DNA of 64,000 bases from assembly GCA_023078555.1 (NCBI GenBank), contig CM041197.1, positions 957,501 through 1,021,500 of the forward strand, written 5' to 3'. Source of the DNA: Ulva prolifera (Eukaryota; Chlorophyta; Ulvophyceae; Ulvales; Ulvaceae). The notes beneath the pieces are model-generated. The model was not told the origin of the DNA, did no database searches, and saw nothing but the letters and a program-made list of their open reading frames with translations. Position numbers and translations under genes: made by a program. Shown here piece by piece: positions 48,651 to 60,091 of this stretch (positions are counted from its first letter, which is position 1; every line of letters starts with the position of its first letter).

Positions 48651-51589
48651 ACTCCTCTGGGTCACCAGCTCCATGACCGCAACTCGCCCAGGTCAATCCG
48701 CCCGGGTCAGCGGAGCACACGCATGGCACAACTCTAAGTCTGATTCGCTGAATGGTGTTCTGGGGACCTCCTCACCGGGGCCATCCTCAGCCTCCGTTGG
48801 TCCGCCTGCATGTGTAACATGAACAAGATTCAGTCCAAAGCACTGGTTGACAATTGATTGGCATGTGTATGGGTTGTGTGACAGACTGTACAGATTGTTT
48901 TGGGTGTGAACCCCTCGCAGGAAGCCGGCTCATCAGGTTGTACTTGCAGGAACTGGTAGGTTTCCGAGCCATGCCGAGTCACACATGTACAGCTGCAGAG
49001 CCTGCAGCAGCAGAGCCTGCGGAAGCAAGGAGCAGCAACGTGAAGCGGTGTCGCCAGCGCAACATCGAGGTGGCATACGTTCCTGCGCAGGAACGCACAA
49101 AACTGCTGAGACTCGCGCAGTGCTGCAGAAATGCTTGCACCGGGCTACTGTGATGCCACCACGCCCGGAAGTACGTGGAAGTTGCGACGTACACGGGGCC
49201 ACATCAGGGCCCTTCACCAGGGCTGCATGCATGCACGACTCCCGGGAGGACCTCCGAAGAGACCCGCCGTCGCAGGGGCGGTGATGCTGTGATGTCAACG
49301 GACACAGGCGTGTGCTTAATGTAACGACCACGCCCGGCCGGGGGCAGAAACGAGTATGAATCTCACGACACCACGCTGTGGCTGCTGTGCGTTGTCCGGA
49401 CCCTCGGGCCACGTCAGATGCCGTTCCACACGTATGCGATGGTGACTGTCATTATGTTGGACTGAGCGAGGACGGTACGATCATCGGAGCGACGCGGGCG
49501 CGGAACGGAACCCACGCTCCCTGGTTGTGCACAAGGTAGGACTCGAATCGCCGCAGCTGCCCTTGTCATTCATGCGGACACATGGCCACTGCGTGAGGCC
49601 ACTTGCGAGGAAACGATGGAGCGCCAGAGATGTGAAGCGCGCAGACAAGGAGTGAGCCCCACTTACGCCTGCGCACCAGCTCGGTGCCGCCTCCGCAGCA
49701 GTCCACGCTAAGACGAGCTACTGTGGATACGATGTCTGCCCTCAAAACCCCAGACTGAAGCTACTTTGCACACTGTCACCCTGGTCGGCCACGAGATCCA
49801 GCAAAACAGTTGAACGGCCGCGAGATTGTCCGAAGAACTGGTCAGGCCCAGCAGCAAGATAAGTACGACTTTGAACCAACCTATCTGGGAGAGGATGGCA
49901 ATGCTCGAGAGTTAAGGCTGGCTTGTTCGGTGGCAGCGTAGGTCGCTGGCGCCAGGTCCCAGCGTGGCATGGTCTTCTTCCTCAGTCCGAACTCGGTTCA
50001 GCAAGGCACTTTTTCAGGTTGCGTTGCATGTGGACGTCAATGCATCGTACCGTTGCTGTGAGTGTGATCACCCAACTTGCATTCTTCTCGGTCAACTGAT
50101 CATGACGGCTTGAGTTATGTGGCACCAAATAACGGGCATACCCGTCCATGCCGGCACATCGAACGGCTAGCGCCGAGGGGCGTGCGCATCATCGAATCGT
50201 ATGCACCGACAATGGTAAGCTCGACTACTTTCGAGGTGGATGGCCGCTGCAGCACGCTGACACGCCTCAGACGAAGTTCGTTACGCCTGCCGTTCGATTC
50301 CCACGCCCACCTTCCGACGTCAGCACACAGCGCGCTGCGGTCTTCCATGTCTTGCTGCCAGGCCATGACCAATCCACACGCACACACTCGCGTTCACTCT
50401 TGTAATCCACACGCACACAGTCGTGTATATGGCACACCTTGTGCTGCATGCTGCCAGTGATTACCTTGTGCACAAAGTGTCCACTCTGCTATGAGTGTAC
50501 ATCAGCCCATGTTGTCTACTTGAACGCAGGCCTGATACTGAATCTGTACCTGAATCCCCATGGCCAGGTACAAAGCAGTTGATGGAGGGACCCAGAAACG
50601 TCGCCACATCCAGGATTGACCAAGCTGCCTCTGGCAGGCTCTGTGTGTTCATCTGAAGGGATGATGCTTTCTGTCCTTTGTGTAGATATCGATGGGTTGA
50701 CACATTGGGTTGACACATTGGGAACGGTGACTGGTGTCTAGTGTCTAGTCCGTTACCTTCTGTGTCACAGTGGCCATGGGAAGAAATTGAGCTCCATTGA
50801 TAGACGATCTGATTTATGCATGACACATGCAGAATACATGGTAGCCAGCACCTGTGCCTGTCCTGCTGGACAAGAGAGTATCTTGTTGGGTGGGTGCATG
50901 CATGCATGCGCTTGCAATGGTGTCAGGGTGGATGTGCAGCTGCCTTGTGAGAGGTGAGAGGATCCTGTGATGAAACGATCCCGGGCTCGGGCTGCTGATC
51001 CGGGCTGCTGATCCGTCTGCCCCTTCCCTTCCACACCAACTTGAAGGAACGGCAAGGCGCACCAGGACCTGGTCTGGGTGGCTGCCAGCACCAGTGCGCC
51101 TGCTAGGATGTCCACCCCCCTGCCCACCCCCCTTTCATGTAGCCTCTCGATGCAGCTTCCTGCTGGACAAACACCCTGTGGCTAAGCGAGAGCAGTCTGC
51201 CCACCCCGTCCAGAGCCTGCAGCTCAGTGTTACAAGTACATAGACGAGGAGGCACCTGCGGGGAGCACTGGCGGCTCCTGGCGGCAGCCCCTCCGCTGCA
51301 GCCACCACAACAGCCGCTTGAGAGGAGCTCCACACAAAGAAGAAACTCACTTGAACGCAGCCACTCCAGATTTCGTGCTGCACGCCAATAACGGCTGAAG
51401 CCCGCAAACACAACCCCGGCTCCCAATGCGCACACCGCCAAACACACCGCCAATCACACACACTGGCTCTCAACGGCAATATGTAGGTGCAAACAGTTCC
51501 TGGCACGCCACTGACTGAAGCGGCAAGGCCCCTCGGTCCAATATAGCTTGACGGATTCTGTGCCTGGCCTGTGCGGACACCCTTGGTAC
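48651..51589. other. Intergenic region between genes C and M8 protease
   Basis: No supported gene. Plus-strand frames around 49850-49950 and 50148-50300 look faintly protein-like but are broken by stops; they could be old transposon debris. Tandem short duplications occur near 50690-50725 (GGGTTGACACATT) and 50990-51012 (CGGGCTGCTGATC). A (CACA)-rich duplication with an interesting spacer is at 50371-50423. Confidence 0.35.
50371..50423 (-). repeat. Direct duplication bracketing a GAGTGAACG core (copy 3)
   Basis: The 20-bp segment 50371-50390 is repeated with one mismatch at 50404-50423. The 13-nt spacer reads ACAAGAGTGAACG on the minus strand, matching the spacer core of the duplications at 56074 and 57334. 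It resembles a tiny insertion flanked by a target-site duplication. Confidence 0.6.
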
Positions 51590-54500
51590 CTAGTTGGCGG
51601 TGCAAGGTGTGCCCTTGCCGGTGTCCCCAACCGACCATGCCCCGCACTCTGGCACCCCACAGAAGCCGGAAGGCGGGCAGGGCTCGTTTGCGCCCTGCAC
51701 ATGCATCACAGAAACATCATATGCATGGACATACAAAGACTGCAACAAATTGCCCTGAAAGCGGCCAGACGGTGCAGTCCAACACATGGACAGGACACTG
51801 TCACACTGCTACATGTACCTGAACCTCCGATGCGCCCGATACATGAAGCGACACTAGATCTGGAGTGCCTGTATCTGCTGCTAAACATGCACAAACTAGA
51901 TTGTCTCCATGTTGAAAACCAGCTTGGTGGCGGTGCGCTGCAGTCATACCAAAAAACAACAAAGATACACTTCTGCAGAAAGCAGAATGGAGGCGTACAG
52001 ATGCTCCGGGGCAGCCAGAGGTGCATGCGCGAACAGTGCAATCATCACCGCCCCAGCCGAGGTGGCAGAAGCAGCGGCCCTGGCGGCAGTCGCCACGTGC
52101 GTTGCAGTCGTTGAGCTCCGGTGTAGCACACGTCAGCAGGCCGGGGTCCCCGCACATCAGGTCATCCGGAGGGCACCCGTCCACGAAATCTGCACGCAGC
52201 TTTCACAGTGTTCTGCCGTGCACTATGATAGTGCAGAAGTCGGATCGGACGATGTCAAGGTTTAGCAGCAGATCATGTGGAAGCACGTGCTGGCTGTTTG
52301 TCTTGCCAGCCGGGCGGGCGTGCCACTGACGGCAGTCGTAGGCTTCAAACTCGGGCATGAGCAGAAGTGGCGGCTCGCATTCAACGTGCCAATTTCAATT
52401 TAGCATGCTAAAAGCCACAGCTACAAGTGACCTGCTGATGTGGGAGCCGGCCAAGTGGCAAACATTACCAAAGCACACGTATGACCGCGGGTGCTACATG
52501 CTGCAGTGTTGAACCTGTGCGGAGGTAGGAACTCCTGGATGGCGAACCTGCGCAGGGGAAGCCCTCGACGAGGACCTCGCCGGTAGCAGAGCAGCTGAAG
52601 TCAGCCACACACAGCAGCCTGCGGGCGCCGTCATCGTCAGACTCATTGATACAGCGGGCCCCAGGGGCGGGCTGGCAGTCCTCTGATTGCCCGTAATCAC
52701 CCTGCAATATCCATACGACATGTCAAGTCGACAATCCTTGATCAAAGGTACCTGTCGAAGACACCATGGCCAATGGCCATGGCCATTACACTGGGACAAG
52801 GAGTCGCATGGATGATGGGCGCGGGCATTTGCCGGTCATCGGTACCACACACCTGGACGCATGCAGAAACGATCAGCCGTGCAAAGCTCAAACCTGACGA
52901 TGGCGTGATGGGGACTCTGATCGGATCATGCATCACAGTATTGACGACGCGACATTTCTACTGTTGTGTCAGCCCTACTAGGTAGTATCTACCAGCCCGG
53001 AAATGAACACCGAGCGGTGCCACACTGCAGCACACACAAGAGAGGCTCTTACCAGGTCCACAGTAAAGAGGTCATAGTCTTCCCCGTACCACCGCCGCTG
53101 GGCCTGGCAGATGCCTTGGCCTGAGAAGTCACTGAAGCAGGCGGGCTCGCCAGTATCCTCTGGGGGGCACAGGAAGCGGCTTGCGATCGGGTCCGCCAGT
53201 GCGTCCTCGAAGGTGCCATTGACAAAGGCGCAGCCGGCCTGGTAGCCGTACGTGTTGAAGCCCCCGCTGCCGTACTTCACATCGTACCTGCACAAGCACG
53301 CACGGCCGTACATGTCAAGGGTAAGATCTGCTCTGGCTGTTACATGCAGGCGAGCCCTGCGGCTCTTAGTGTGATCGTGAAATCACAGCTCAGAACCAGA
53401 GTTTCTGCGCGCACAGTGCCCATCCCGTGGTATAGCTTCTATATCACTGGGCTGCCACTTGCGCTCACACCTTTTCAAGCGCAAGCAGCGCTACAGCAGA
53501 TCACACACAGATCGGCATGTGTGCAGAAAACTGTTGAAGGGCAGCACACCAGCCAGTGTCTTGGAGGACCCCAAGAGTGATATCTGTGACCGCCTCGCGC
53601 CCGTAGTGTGTGTTGTCTGAAGAGGTGCCAGCGCGCATCATCTCTCCCTGCACATTCCGGTCCTGGCTACCCAACCGCCGGGCGCCGGCGTTGCCATGAC
53701 CCGTACCGCTAGGGCCATGTAACCATGCAATAATTCATGCAGGAGCCCTTTGCATCTAAGGCGCCGCTCGCCTGCGATGGGTCCAGACCCGGGACTCAGA
53801 AGGCTTCCGGAGCCCATCCAGCGCAGACGCATACGCATGACACCGCCGCAATTGAACAACGGGCAGAGCTGGCCCATACCGCACACCCGGCCAGTAGGTC
53901 AGTACTGGGCCAGTAATGAAGATTTGAGCTGCAGCTGCTTTGGCCATTTCTCTTATGTTGGGCGTTCAAGTTGGCGCTCTTGACTGACTGAAACCCCATG
54001 CGGTGGAGTCACACCTTGAATAGGCTCGCACCAGGCGTTGACCGCCCCGTTGTGTGGGGCTGAACAATATCTGTCAGCACACAGATCAAGAGATCCGCTC
54101 CCACTGCACCGCTCCGAACCAATACCCGAAGCGCTGCCGATGTGTGGCCAGCATCACAATCAACCAGCGCATGTGTGACCCCCCGTAGATATGTCATATA
54201 CATTTGGACTCCTCGACACGGCCGCCGGTGGCACCGACGTTTCAGTGCGACAGGCTCAATCGCAGAGGGCGCACGTTGAAGTGGCGCAGTGACAGGTGCG
54301 ACTCGAGGTAGAGGCGCTCCGCCAGGAGCACGCCGGACATCTCGGGGCAGCCAAAGTGCAACCGCGCCTCCCGGAGAATATTAGGGGAGATCAGGGTGTA
54401 GTGATCGCGCAGGCCGACGGGCCCCACGCCACCCGGCGGTGGCGGCGAGTCGGCGGCAACCTCTTGGTACACCTCACGATGGGACACTGTCTGCGATGTC

Positions 54501-55703
54501 GCCCACAACGGATATAGCTCCGTGTGGAACCCCTATACCACCAGTAGATTGAGCTTGCATAGCTTTGGCTCTGCTCGTGGTGTGTGTAGCATATAGGCTT
54601 GATGTGGTGCGTGTAGCATATAGGCGTGATGTGGCGCATGTAGCATACAGGCGTGAGGTGGTGCGTGGAGCATACATGCATGAGGTGGTTCCCGTAGCAG
54701 ATGTGCGCATGTGCAGATTCACATGCACGAATTTTGCACAATTTGATGTTCAGCGAGAATCTCGATTCTTTGACAACACACGTGTGGAATTGTTCGCACA
54801 CCGCAGTCATCTCATGGAACAGAAGTACACGACACGAATGTAGGGGGAGTCCTTCAGTCACGCACCAGGATGTGTATGAACTCGTGCATGATGAGTTGCA
54901 GCACTGCAGGCAGGAAGTTGGAGGGCATGGCTCTGCACACAAGGATCTGCCCAAAGATCGGCCGCTTCGTGAGCGGCTCATACAGCACGGGGCGGCCAAT
55001 CGAATAGGCCTGTGAGCACTCTGGCGACCCGGGGATGCCGGAAGTGACTTTCATCACCAGGTCGGCATCATATCCTATACATGGGAGGCAGCTCGAGAGT
55101 GGTAAGCTGGCTATGGTGTGTCCTCAGGACATGCTCTTATGGCATGACAGATGTAAACTAGCTCTCAAGTTCAGCATGCCCACTGGGAGCCTCTCTCAAG
55201 TGCAAGCTGCATGTGTACACCTCACACTACATATATACATCTCAGCTTGCATGTAGTGCCGGACTCAATCAACTCTGGATCAAGGCGCTGTCAATCGCAA
55301 TGCATCCAGGCTCGTCAGGGCATGTCTGGTGGGCGAGGCGCACTCCCATTGCCATCGGGTCCGGGTGGGATGGGTTCTAAATCGTTGTCCAGTTTGTTAT
55401 CGAAACTCAACGGGGCAGTCGGATGCCTGACCTAAATGCATGGTGCTTTGTTGACATGTGTGCAATGTGGTCGGTGAGGCCTGAAACCGGATTGCTCCAT
55501 GCAGGTTCTCGGGCCACATGGGCATTTATGTGTCTACATGTGCGCCTTATCTGACTCGGGAGTATGTTTCCAGGACACCGTAGTCAAGGCAGGTAGCACC
55601 GCGAGCAACAACCAGGGGATCCGCACACCACGCAAACAGTCGCACGCAGCACAAACCAACATACCCACGCAACGTCAGCACCCGCGGCCACACAGCCACA
55701 GAG

Positions 55704-55741
<38 letters not shown>

Positions 55742-55771
55742 AGAGAGGAGAGAGAGAGAGAAGGAGGGAGA

Positions 55772-55802
<31 letters not shown>

Positions 55803-55803
55803 T

Positions 55804-55838
<35 letters not shown>

Positions 55839-56510
55839 GAGAGAGAGAGAGAGAGAGGAGAGAGGGAGAGAGAGAGAGAGAGAGAGGAGAGGAGAGGAGA
55901 GAGAGGAGAGAGAGAGCGAGGAGAGGAGGAGACGAGGAGAGGAGAGGAGAGAGAGCTGGCTTTGACCTTCACATACACACATCCACACAGCATCGGGAAT
56001 CAGCAAGGATGACTGCGCACTTCAGCCACAATCGAGCGTGCAAGCAGGAAAATGTGTTGCCAAAGACTCGGAGCACGAGCAGATGTATATTACAAAAGAG
56101 TGAACGGAACACGAGCAGATGTCAATTCGCACCCTTATCCAGCGTCCTAGAAGACTTGCAACTGTCGGCATGACCGTGTCGCGAAGATACTCAACATTTT
56201 CCAGAGGCTCCACAGGGTCAAAGTTGTAGTAGAAGGCGGCCTTGAACGGCCGCTTGGCGTTCTCCGGGGCATCAGACAGCATCAGCGTGCCGTCATCTCG
56301 AACCGTGACCGTCATCGCGGATGGCTGCGCATCCAGTAGCGACCGGCCGCCGGCGCTTCCTGACTCAGCGCCGCCGTGCTGGGCCGGTGCAGCATGTGCG
56401 CACGCCACAACTCCATCAACGAGGGCAACGGCGCAGCAAAGCAGCGTCGCAACGGAAAGCCGCGTGCGACTGAGTCTCGAGGTGTATCGTGAGCGTCCGG
56501 AACAGTCCAT
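51590..56510 (-). CDS. Leishmanolysin-like (M8) metalloprotease, EGF module
   Basis: Nine minus-strand exons, 56510-56133, 55431-55344, 55074-54866, 54532-54275, 53662-53550, 53287-53053, 52701-52548, 52189-51999 and 51694-51590, join in frame to 576 aa. A signal peptide lies near residues 10-35 (LSVATLLCCAVALVDGVVA). The domain includes DADLVMKVTSG, the zinc motif HEFIHILGF at 219-227 split by an intron after HEFIHIL, a probable third zinc His at 304 (SHLSLRHF), the Met-turn-like GEMMRAG near 317, and ITLGVLQDTGWYDV spanning another junction. All match the order expected of peptidase family M8. A Cys-rich region, then one EGF-like module (C-x7-C-x5-C-x4-C-x-C-x8-C) and a short Cys-rich tail, follow. 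The product is a secreted or surface endopeptidase; substrates are unknown. The second exon (88 nt) and last exon are the least certain. Confidence 0.88.
54581..54690 (+). repeat. 27-bp minisatellite in M8 protease intron
   Basis: About four diverged units of the form GTGGTGCGTGTAGCATATAGGCGTGAT. It lies within the intron (54533-54865) that separates the HEFIHIL part of the zinc motif from its GF. Confidence 0.8.
55575..55660 (+). repeat. Dispersed repeat family member (diverged)
   Basis: The stretch GTCAAGGCAGGTAGCACCGCGAGCAACAACC and the CACGCAAACAGTCGCACGCAGCAC after it are a diverged copy of the family at 32195. It abuts the GA microsatellite. Confidence 0.5.
55708..55957 (+). repeat. 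(GA)n microsatellite in M8 protease intron 1
   Basis: About 250 bp of GA repeats with scattered GG or GAT interruptions. On the coding strand this is a (CT)n pyrimidine tract, roughly 280 bp upstream of the acceptor at 55431. The open Arg/Glu-rich frame across it follows from the repeat. Confidence 0.9.
56074..56122 (+). repeat. Direct duplication bracketing GAGTGAACGG core (copy 1)
   Basis: CACGAGCAGATGT at 56074-56086 is repeated at 56110-56122. The spacer contains TACAAAAGAGTGAACGG (56091-56107). It lies just inside intron 1 of the M8 protease gene, 11 nt past the donor. Confidence 0.7.
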
Positions 56511-57333
56511 TCGAATTCTGCGCTGAGGCACACAGCTTTGTGGAGAAATGCGAGTATACACACATGTACATAGATCACCATTTCACGTAAGTTGCGTGAT
56601 TGTAACAAGGTAGATCACGCGGACCTAGACACGATAGCGGAACTGGTCATGCGCATGAGAATGCCAACCTGGTGGCGGTGGATTGCGGCCGCATTCAGAG
56701 CGAGCCACGGAACCGCACCTACGTCTCCAGTCTGAACGTCTAAGTGGCCTTCGGCTCTAGCTCGCGACGAATGTGCCTGGGCTGTACTGTCCTGGACCAC
56801 TACAGAACTCGATATCGATGTCGCGAGCTTTTGCAATTGGCGTATATGGGAGGACGAGTCAGGCCGCAGAAGGCTGGGAAACTTTGCACGTGCACAGGCT
56901 ATCTGCAGAAAGCATTTGCACGGCAGATGTTATTGTGCCGGAACTGGCGGGCACAGGGGCGCGCTGCACTGCTTTAGCGTCGTACAGTTCTGTTCGATAT
57001 CGATGCTAGAGCTACCAGCCGTGAATCTCGTTGCAGAAGATGTGAGGGGTTGACCCATGTAGATACAAATCAGCACAGCAGGAATCAATTGATTTTGAAC
57101 ATGACCTTTCGGCAGTGCGCGTCAAGCTGCACTGATGATCGGTGCCATGCGATATCCCATATCCGAGTCGATGGACCGTCGATGGTCTGGTGGCGCGCAT
57201 GCATCGCGATGGGTTTGCCTGTGGCCGTTTACTCGTCTGGGATACCATCCATCACGATGCGGCAAGCGCTTTTGCGGGGGCGCACAGGCAGGCACGGTCG
57301 CGGAGCGGCTGTGCGCTCAGCGTGTGCAGCAAC
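56511..57333. other. Upstream region of the M8 protease gene
   Basis: This should contain the promoter on the minus strand. No clear TATA box or coding exon was recognised. A CTACAGAACTCGATATCGATGTCG stretch near 56800 and TTCGATATCGATGC near 56994 share a palindromic core, ATATCGAT. Confidence 0.35.
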
Positions 57334-57403
57334 GAATTTGCGCACACGCTGCAAGCTTTGTGTACAAAAGAGTGAACGGGAGAATTTGCGCACACGCTGC
57401 AAG
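57334..57403 (+). repeat. Direct duplication bracketing GAGTGAACGG core (copy 2)
   Basis: The 22-bp segment GAATTTGCGCACACGCTGCAAG at 57334-57355 is repeated perfectly at 57382-57403. The spacer contains TACAAAAGAGTGAACGG (57363-57379), identical over 17 nt to the core at 56091. Confidence 0.8.
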
Positions 57404-57709
57404 CCGCACCGGTACAGGAAGCGTCGAAAGCGTTGGTGCAACGCTGCACGGGCTGACACGAACAAAGCAAAACGGAATTCTGCACTAGTTGCAGCTGCAG
57501 CTGCAGCGGCAACATGATGAACCCTTTACCTGCTGTTGCGTGAGACGCACGGGCGAGTTGACCTGGACGTAATTGCGCATCTTGCCAGGCTGAATGACGT
57601 GGCTGCAGGGTTTGGCTGCCACACGTGCACGGCTCACGCTCCAGAACCCCGTTGCGCGATCAGTCCATCACAGCCGAGCGGTTGCTCGTCAAGACTTTAC
57701 CAGTGTCCT

Positions 57710-58020
57710 GCTGGGTGAGAGCACGCCACCAGTTCCCTATGTGACCATTTGTTTTTGGGGGGATTGCTTGCTGCAACTTTGTAATTCCAGAGGTGTCACC
57801 CCTCCGAGACCTATTCTCTCGGCCTTCTAGATCTAGAAGGTTCTAGATCTAGAAGGTTACTCCTCTGTAATGCTGTCATCTCAGAGGGGTGCAAAACTCT
57901 TTGTTGCATCATCTGCATCAACAGCCCATTTTCAGCTGGCAAAAAAATTGATTCAAGCTCTCCCTCGGAGGCATTTTCTCTGTCAAAAGGAATGTTTCAG
58001 CGGCAGGATGCACAGGCACA
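57710..58020. repeat. Dispersed repeat related to 5200-5580
   Basis: Shared landmarks in the same order are ATTCCAGAGGT..CACCCCT, CTGTAATGCTGT.AT, CAGAGGG.TGC.AAA, CATCA(A)AGCT and AGCGG(C/G)A. This copy also carries a local tandem palindrome (TTCTAGATCTAGAAGG twice, about 57825-57858). Neither copy has a recognisable gene. Confidence 0.6.
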
Positions 58021-58964
58021 GGCTTGTGACAGATATCTTGGGCGGCTGATATAGGGTTTGGTTTGGCCGATGAAGGGTTTGTTTTGAAGTCTGGTGCCGC
58101 TAGCCGGGCGCAGCATCCAACAACTCAAATCTCATTAGCATGGTAGGACCCATTCCGAATCCAAAACACCTCGTCAACCGACCTTGAGGTAGCAGAGGTG
58201 AATGCGATCACGTGGGCAGCTTCCGGTATCATGTTCATTCAACTCCAACTTTTATGACTGGTGTGATATATCTTGGCCAGTCGCATCTCACACTATGCTC
58301 CTCACACAATAGGCGTGTTCATTGAGCTCCCGCTGACAGGGCAGTTTACGTACGCCCTTGGTCACGGCATGCGAGAGGGAAGAGGCGACCAGACCAGACC
58401 ACATGGCCCGGGACCACAAGGCCCTGAAGACGGAATTGGATGTAACCAAAAGCAGCGCAGCTGCCATCCAATCTGTGATGATTGCAAGGAACCATGGTAC
58501 GAGTCCTAGATGGGACAAAAGTCCATTCCTTGTGTCTAGCAGCACAACACCGCACACTAGGCCCCAGCCCCCGGACACACTAGCACGCTGCGCTCCGCAA
58601 ACAAAAAGTAAGCCCGCATATTTCACGTGGGAACGCAAACGAGCTGCAGGATATGATAGACTGCGTTTACACAGTTGCATGTGCACACATGCAGGGCTCC
58701 CTGTGTTACAAGCTCAAAGCAAGCAAGGCAGGTGGCACCGCAAGCATCAACCTGTGGAACAGCACACCCACGCAACCAATCACACGCATCACACATTAGG
58801 ACTCTCACGCAATGCGAGCACCCGCGCTTGTCACAGTGTGGCAGCACAGATATCTTCTGAGTTGCGTGAATGAGACATGCTGTAGCAGTACATTGTGCAT
58901 TGTCCACTACGTAACAGTGGGACGTCTAGTGCACATCTATCTCGAGATAGTGTATTGTACGCTA
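58021..58964. other. Intergenic region
   Basis: A plus-strand frame at 58358-58560 encodes a Lys/Glu/Ala-rich, possibly helical segment, but nothing identifies it. A diverged member of the dispersed family at 32195 lies at about 58705-58790. Confidence 0.35.
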
Positions 58965-59400
58965 GGTACTATGTCCATGAGAGCACCAGCTAGTGAGGGA
59001 ATGGTGTGATGGAGTTGAGAGGATGATTTGGTGGAACTGAGTTCCACAGAGCAATAGGTTTCCGTGGGCTATGGTGTGCATGGAGATACTATGTATAGAG
59101 CAGTGCATTCTCTGAGAGACATCTTGTCTAAGCAGAGGAATGCACAGGTATGCACATATAGCCACGCCAGCTCAAGTATGATTGTGCTGTCGTCATCATG
59201 AGCATATCACTGTGAAACACAAGTGCTTATAGAGACGTTGTTACAGGTGTTGTATTGTATTGATCTCGAGCGGAGTCAATAGCCAAGACTGATCACCTGC
59301 GATTCTCACAAGTGAGATACGACACATGTTAATCTTGTCTAAGCAGATGAATGCACACGTGTTGCATTGTATTGATCTCGACCGGAGACACACGCCGCTG
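58965..59400 (+). mobile_element. Remnant of an LTR element related to 13839-16121
   Basis: The reverse complement aligns in order with about 13880-14300 of the LTR element: CAATACA..CACCTGTGCATTC, GACAAGATTA.CATGTG, then ATGTGCATACCTGTGCATTC, GACAAGATGTCT and CTCTGTGGA.CTCAG.TCTACC-like blocks. It holds two LTR-unit-like blocks and part of the internal region in the opposite orientation. No gag frame was recognised beside it. Confidence 0.6.
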
Positions 59401-60091
59401 GGAGAACATGAGCGCCATGGGAGGCAGCGGGTGCGTCCGAGGCACGGGAGGTGTTGAAGACATGCTGAGCTGTTGCAAGGAGGGCCGGCCGAGGGTCGAC
59501 CACGATACGTGTGGGCACGGGGCGAGGGTGCTCGGACCGCACATGTGCCGAGGACGGCTGCGCCGAGCACCACGGCATCGGCGGTGTCAGTGTGCGCAAG
59601 AGCAGCCGCAGGGAAGATGGAGGGGAGAGCCTGGGCGCCATGAGAGGTTGCGGGCGCGGCTGAGGCCTGGGCGGGTGAGGGTTTGGTGGAGGGTGGTGTG
59701 CGGGGTGCTGCCGGGCGAACTAGGAGGCCTCGGCCGAGGCGTTTGGGGTGCCTTCTCAGGTGTGGTTCCACCGCAGAGGCGATGCCACTGCGCGCGATGA
59801 CGCGGCACCACGCCTCTAAGAGCAGGTTGTGACCACAGCACCCCACAGCGACAAGTAGACCGGGGAGTGGGTGCCCGACTCCCCGCTGCGGCCACAGGGG
59901 CATGCGCAGTCACCATCGCTTACGTTGGGCAGCAAGGCCTCACCCAGCCTTAACCGGAGACACACGCCGAACTCCATGCCGGACAGGACTGTAACGGGGC
60001 CCGGGAGCGCCGTGAGCCATGCCGATGCGATCGCGCCCATGCAGCTCATAGAACCCAGAGAGTAATTATAGTAGAGAGGAGCGCCATCCAA
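59241..60091 (-). pseudogene. Non-LTR retrotransposon C-terminal fragment
   Basis: The minus-strand frame starting at 60091 contains SAWLTALPG, then GMEFGVCLRLRLGEALLP, then CACPCGRSGESGTH. This is the layout found after the reverse transcriptase of many non-LTR elements: a basic RLRLG stretch followed by a CxC..H zinc motif. A frame change near 59870 continues it as GCCGHNLLLEAWCRVI and SAVEPHLRR, which fits the family's H-N-x-L..aGI..vEP pattern. Stops and an internal duplication (59330-59470 versus 59600-59700) follow. It is 5'-truncated and decayed. Confidence 0.65.

Noticed and set aside
49850..50300. Possible integrase or transposase debris (CTDNGK-like string)
   Set aside because: Broken by stops in all frames and too short to assign.
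51135..51647. Minus-strand frames with a hydrophobic stretch (CLAVCALGAGVVFAG) that could be a membrane anchor for the M8 protease
   Set aside because: A stop lies directly before the hydrophobic frame, and the phase from the last supported exon does not reach it; the stop at 51590 fits better.
55499..56173. Long Arg/Glu-rich open frame on + and Ser/Leu-rich frames on -
   Set aside because: They only translate the GA/CT microsatellite inside M8 protease intron 1.
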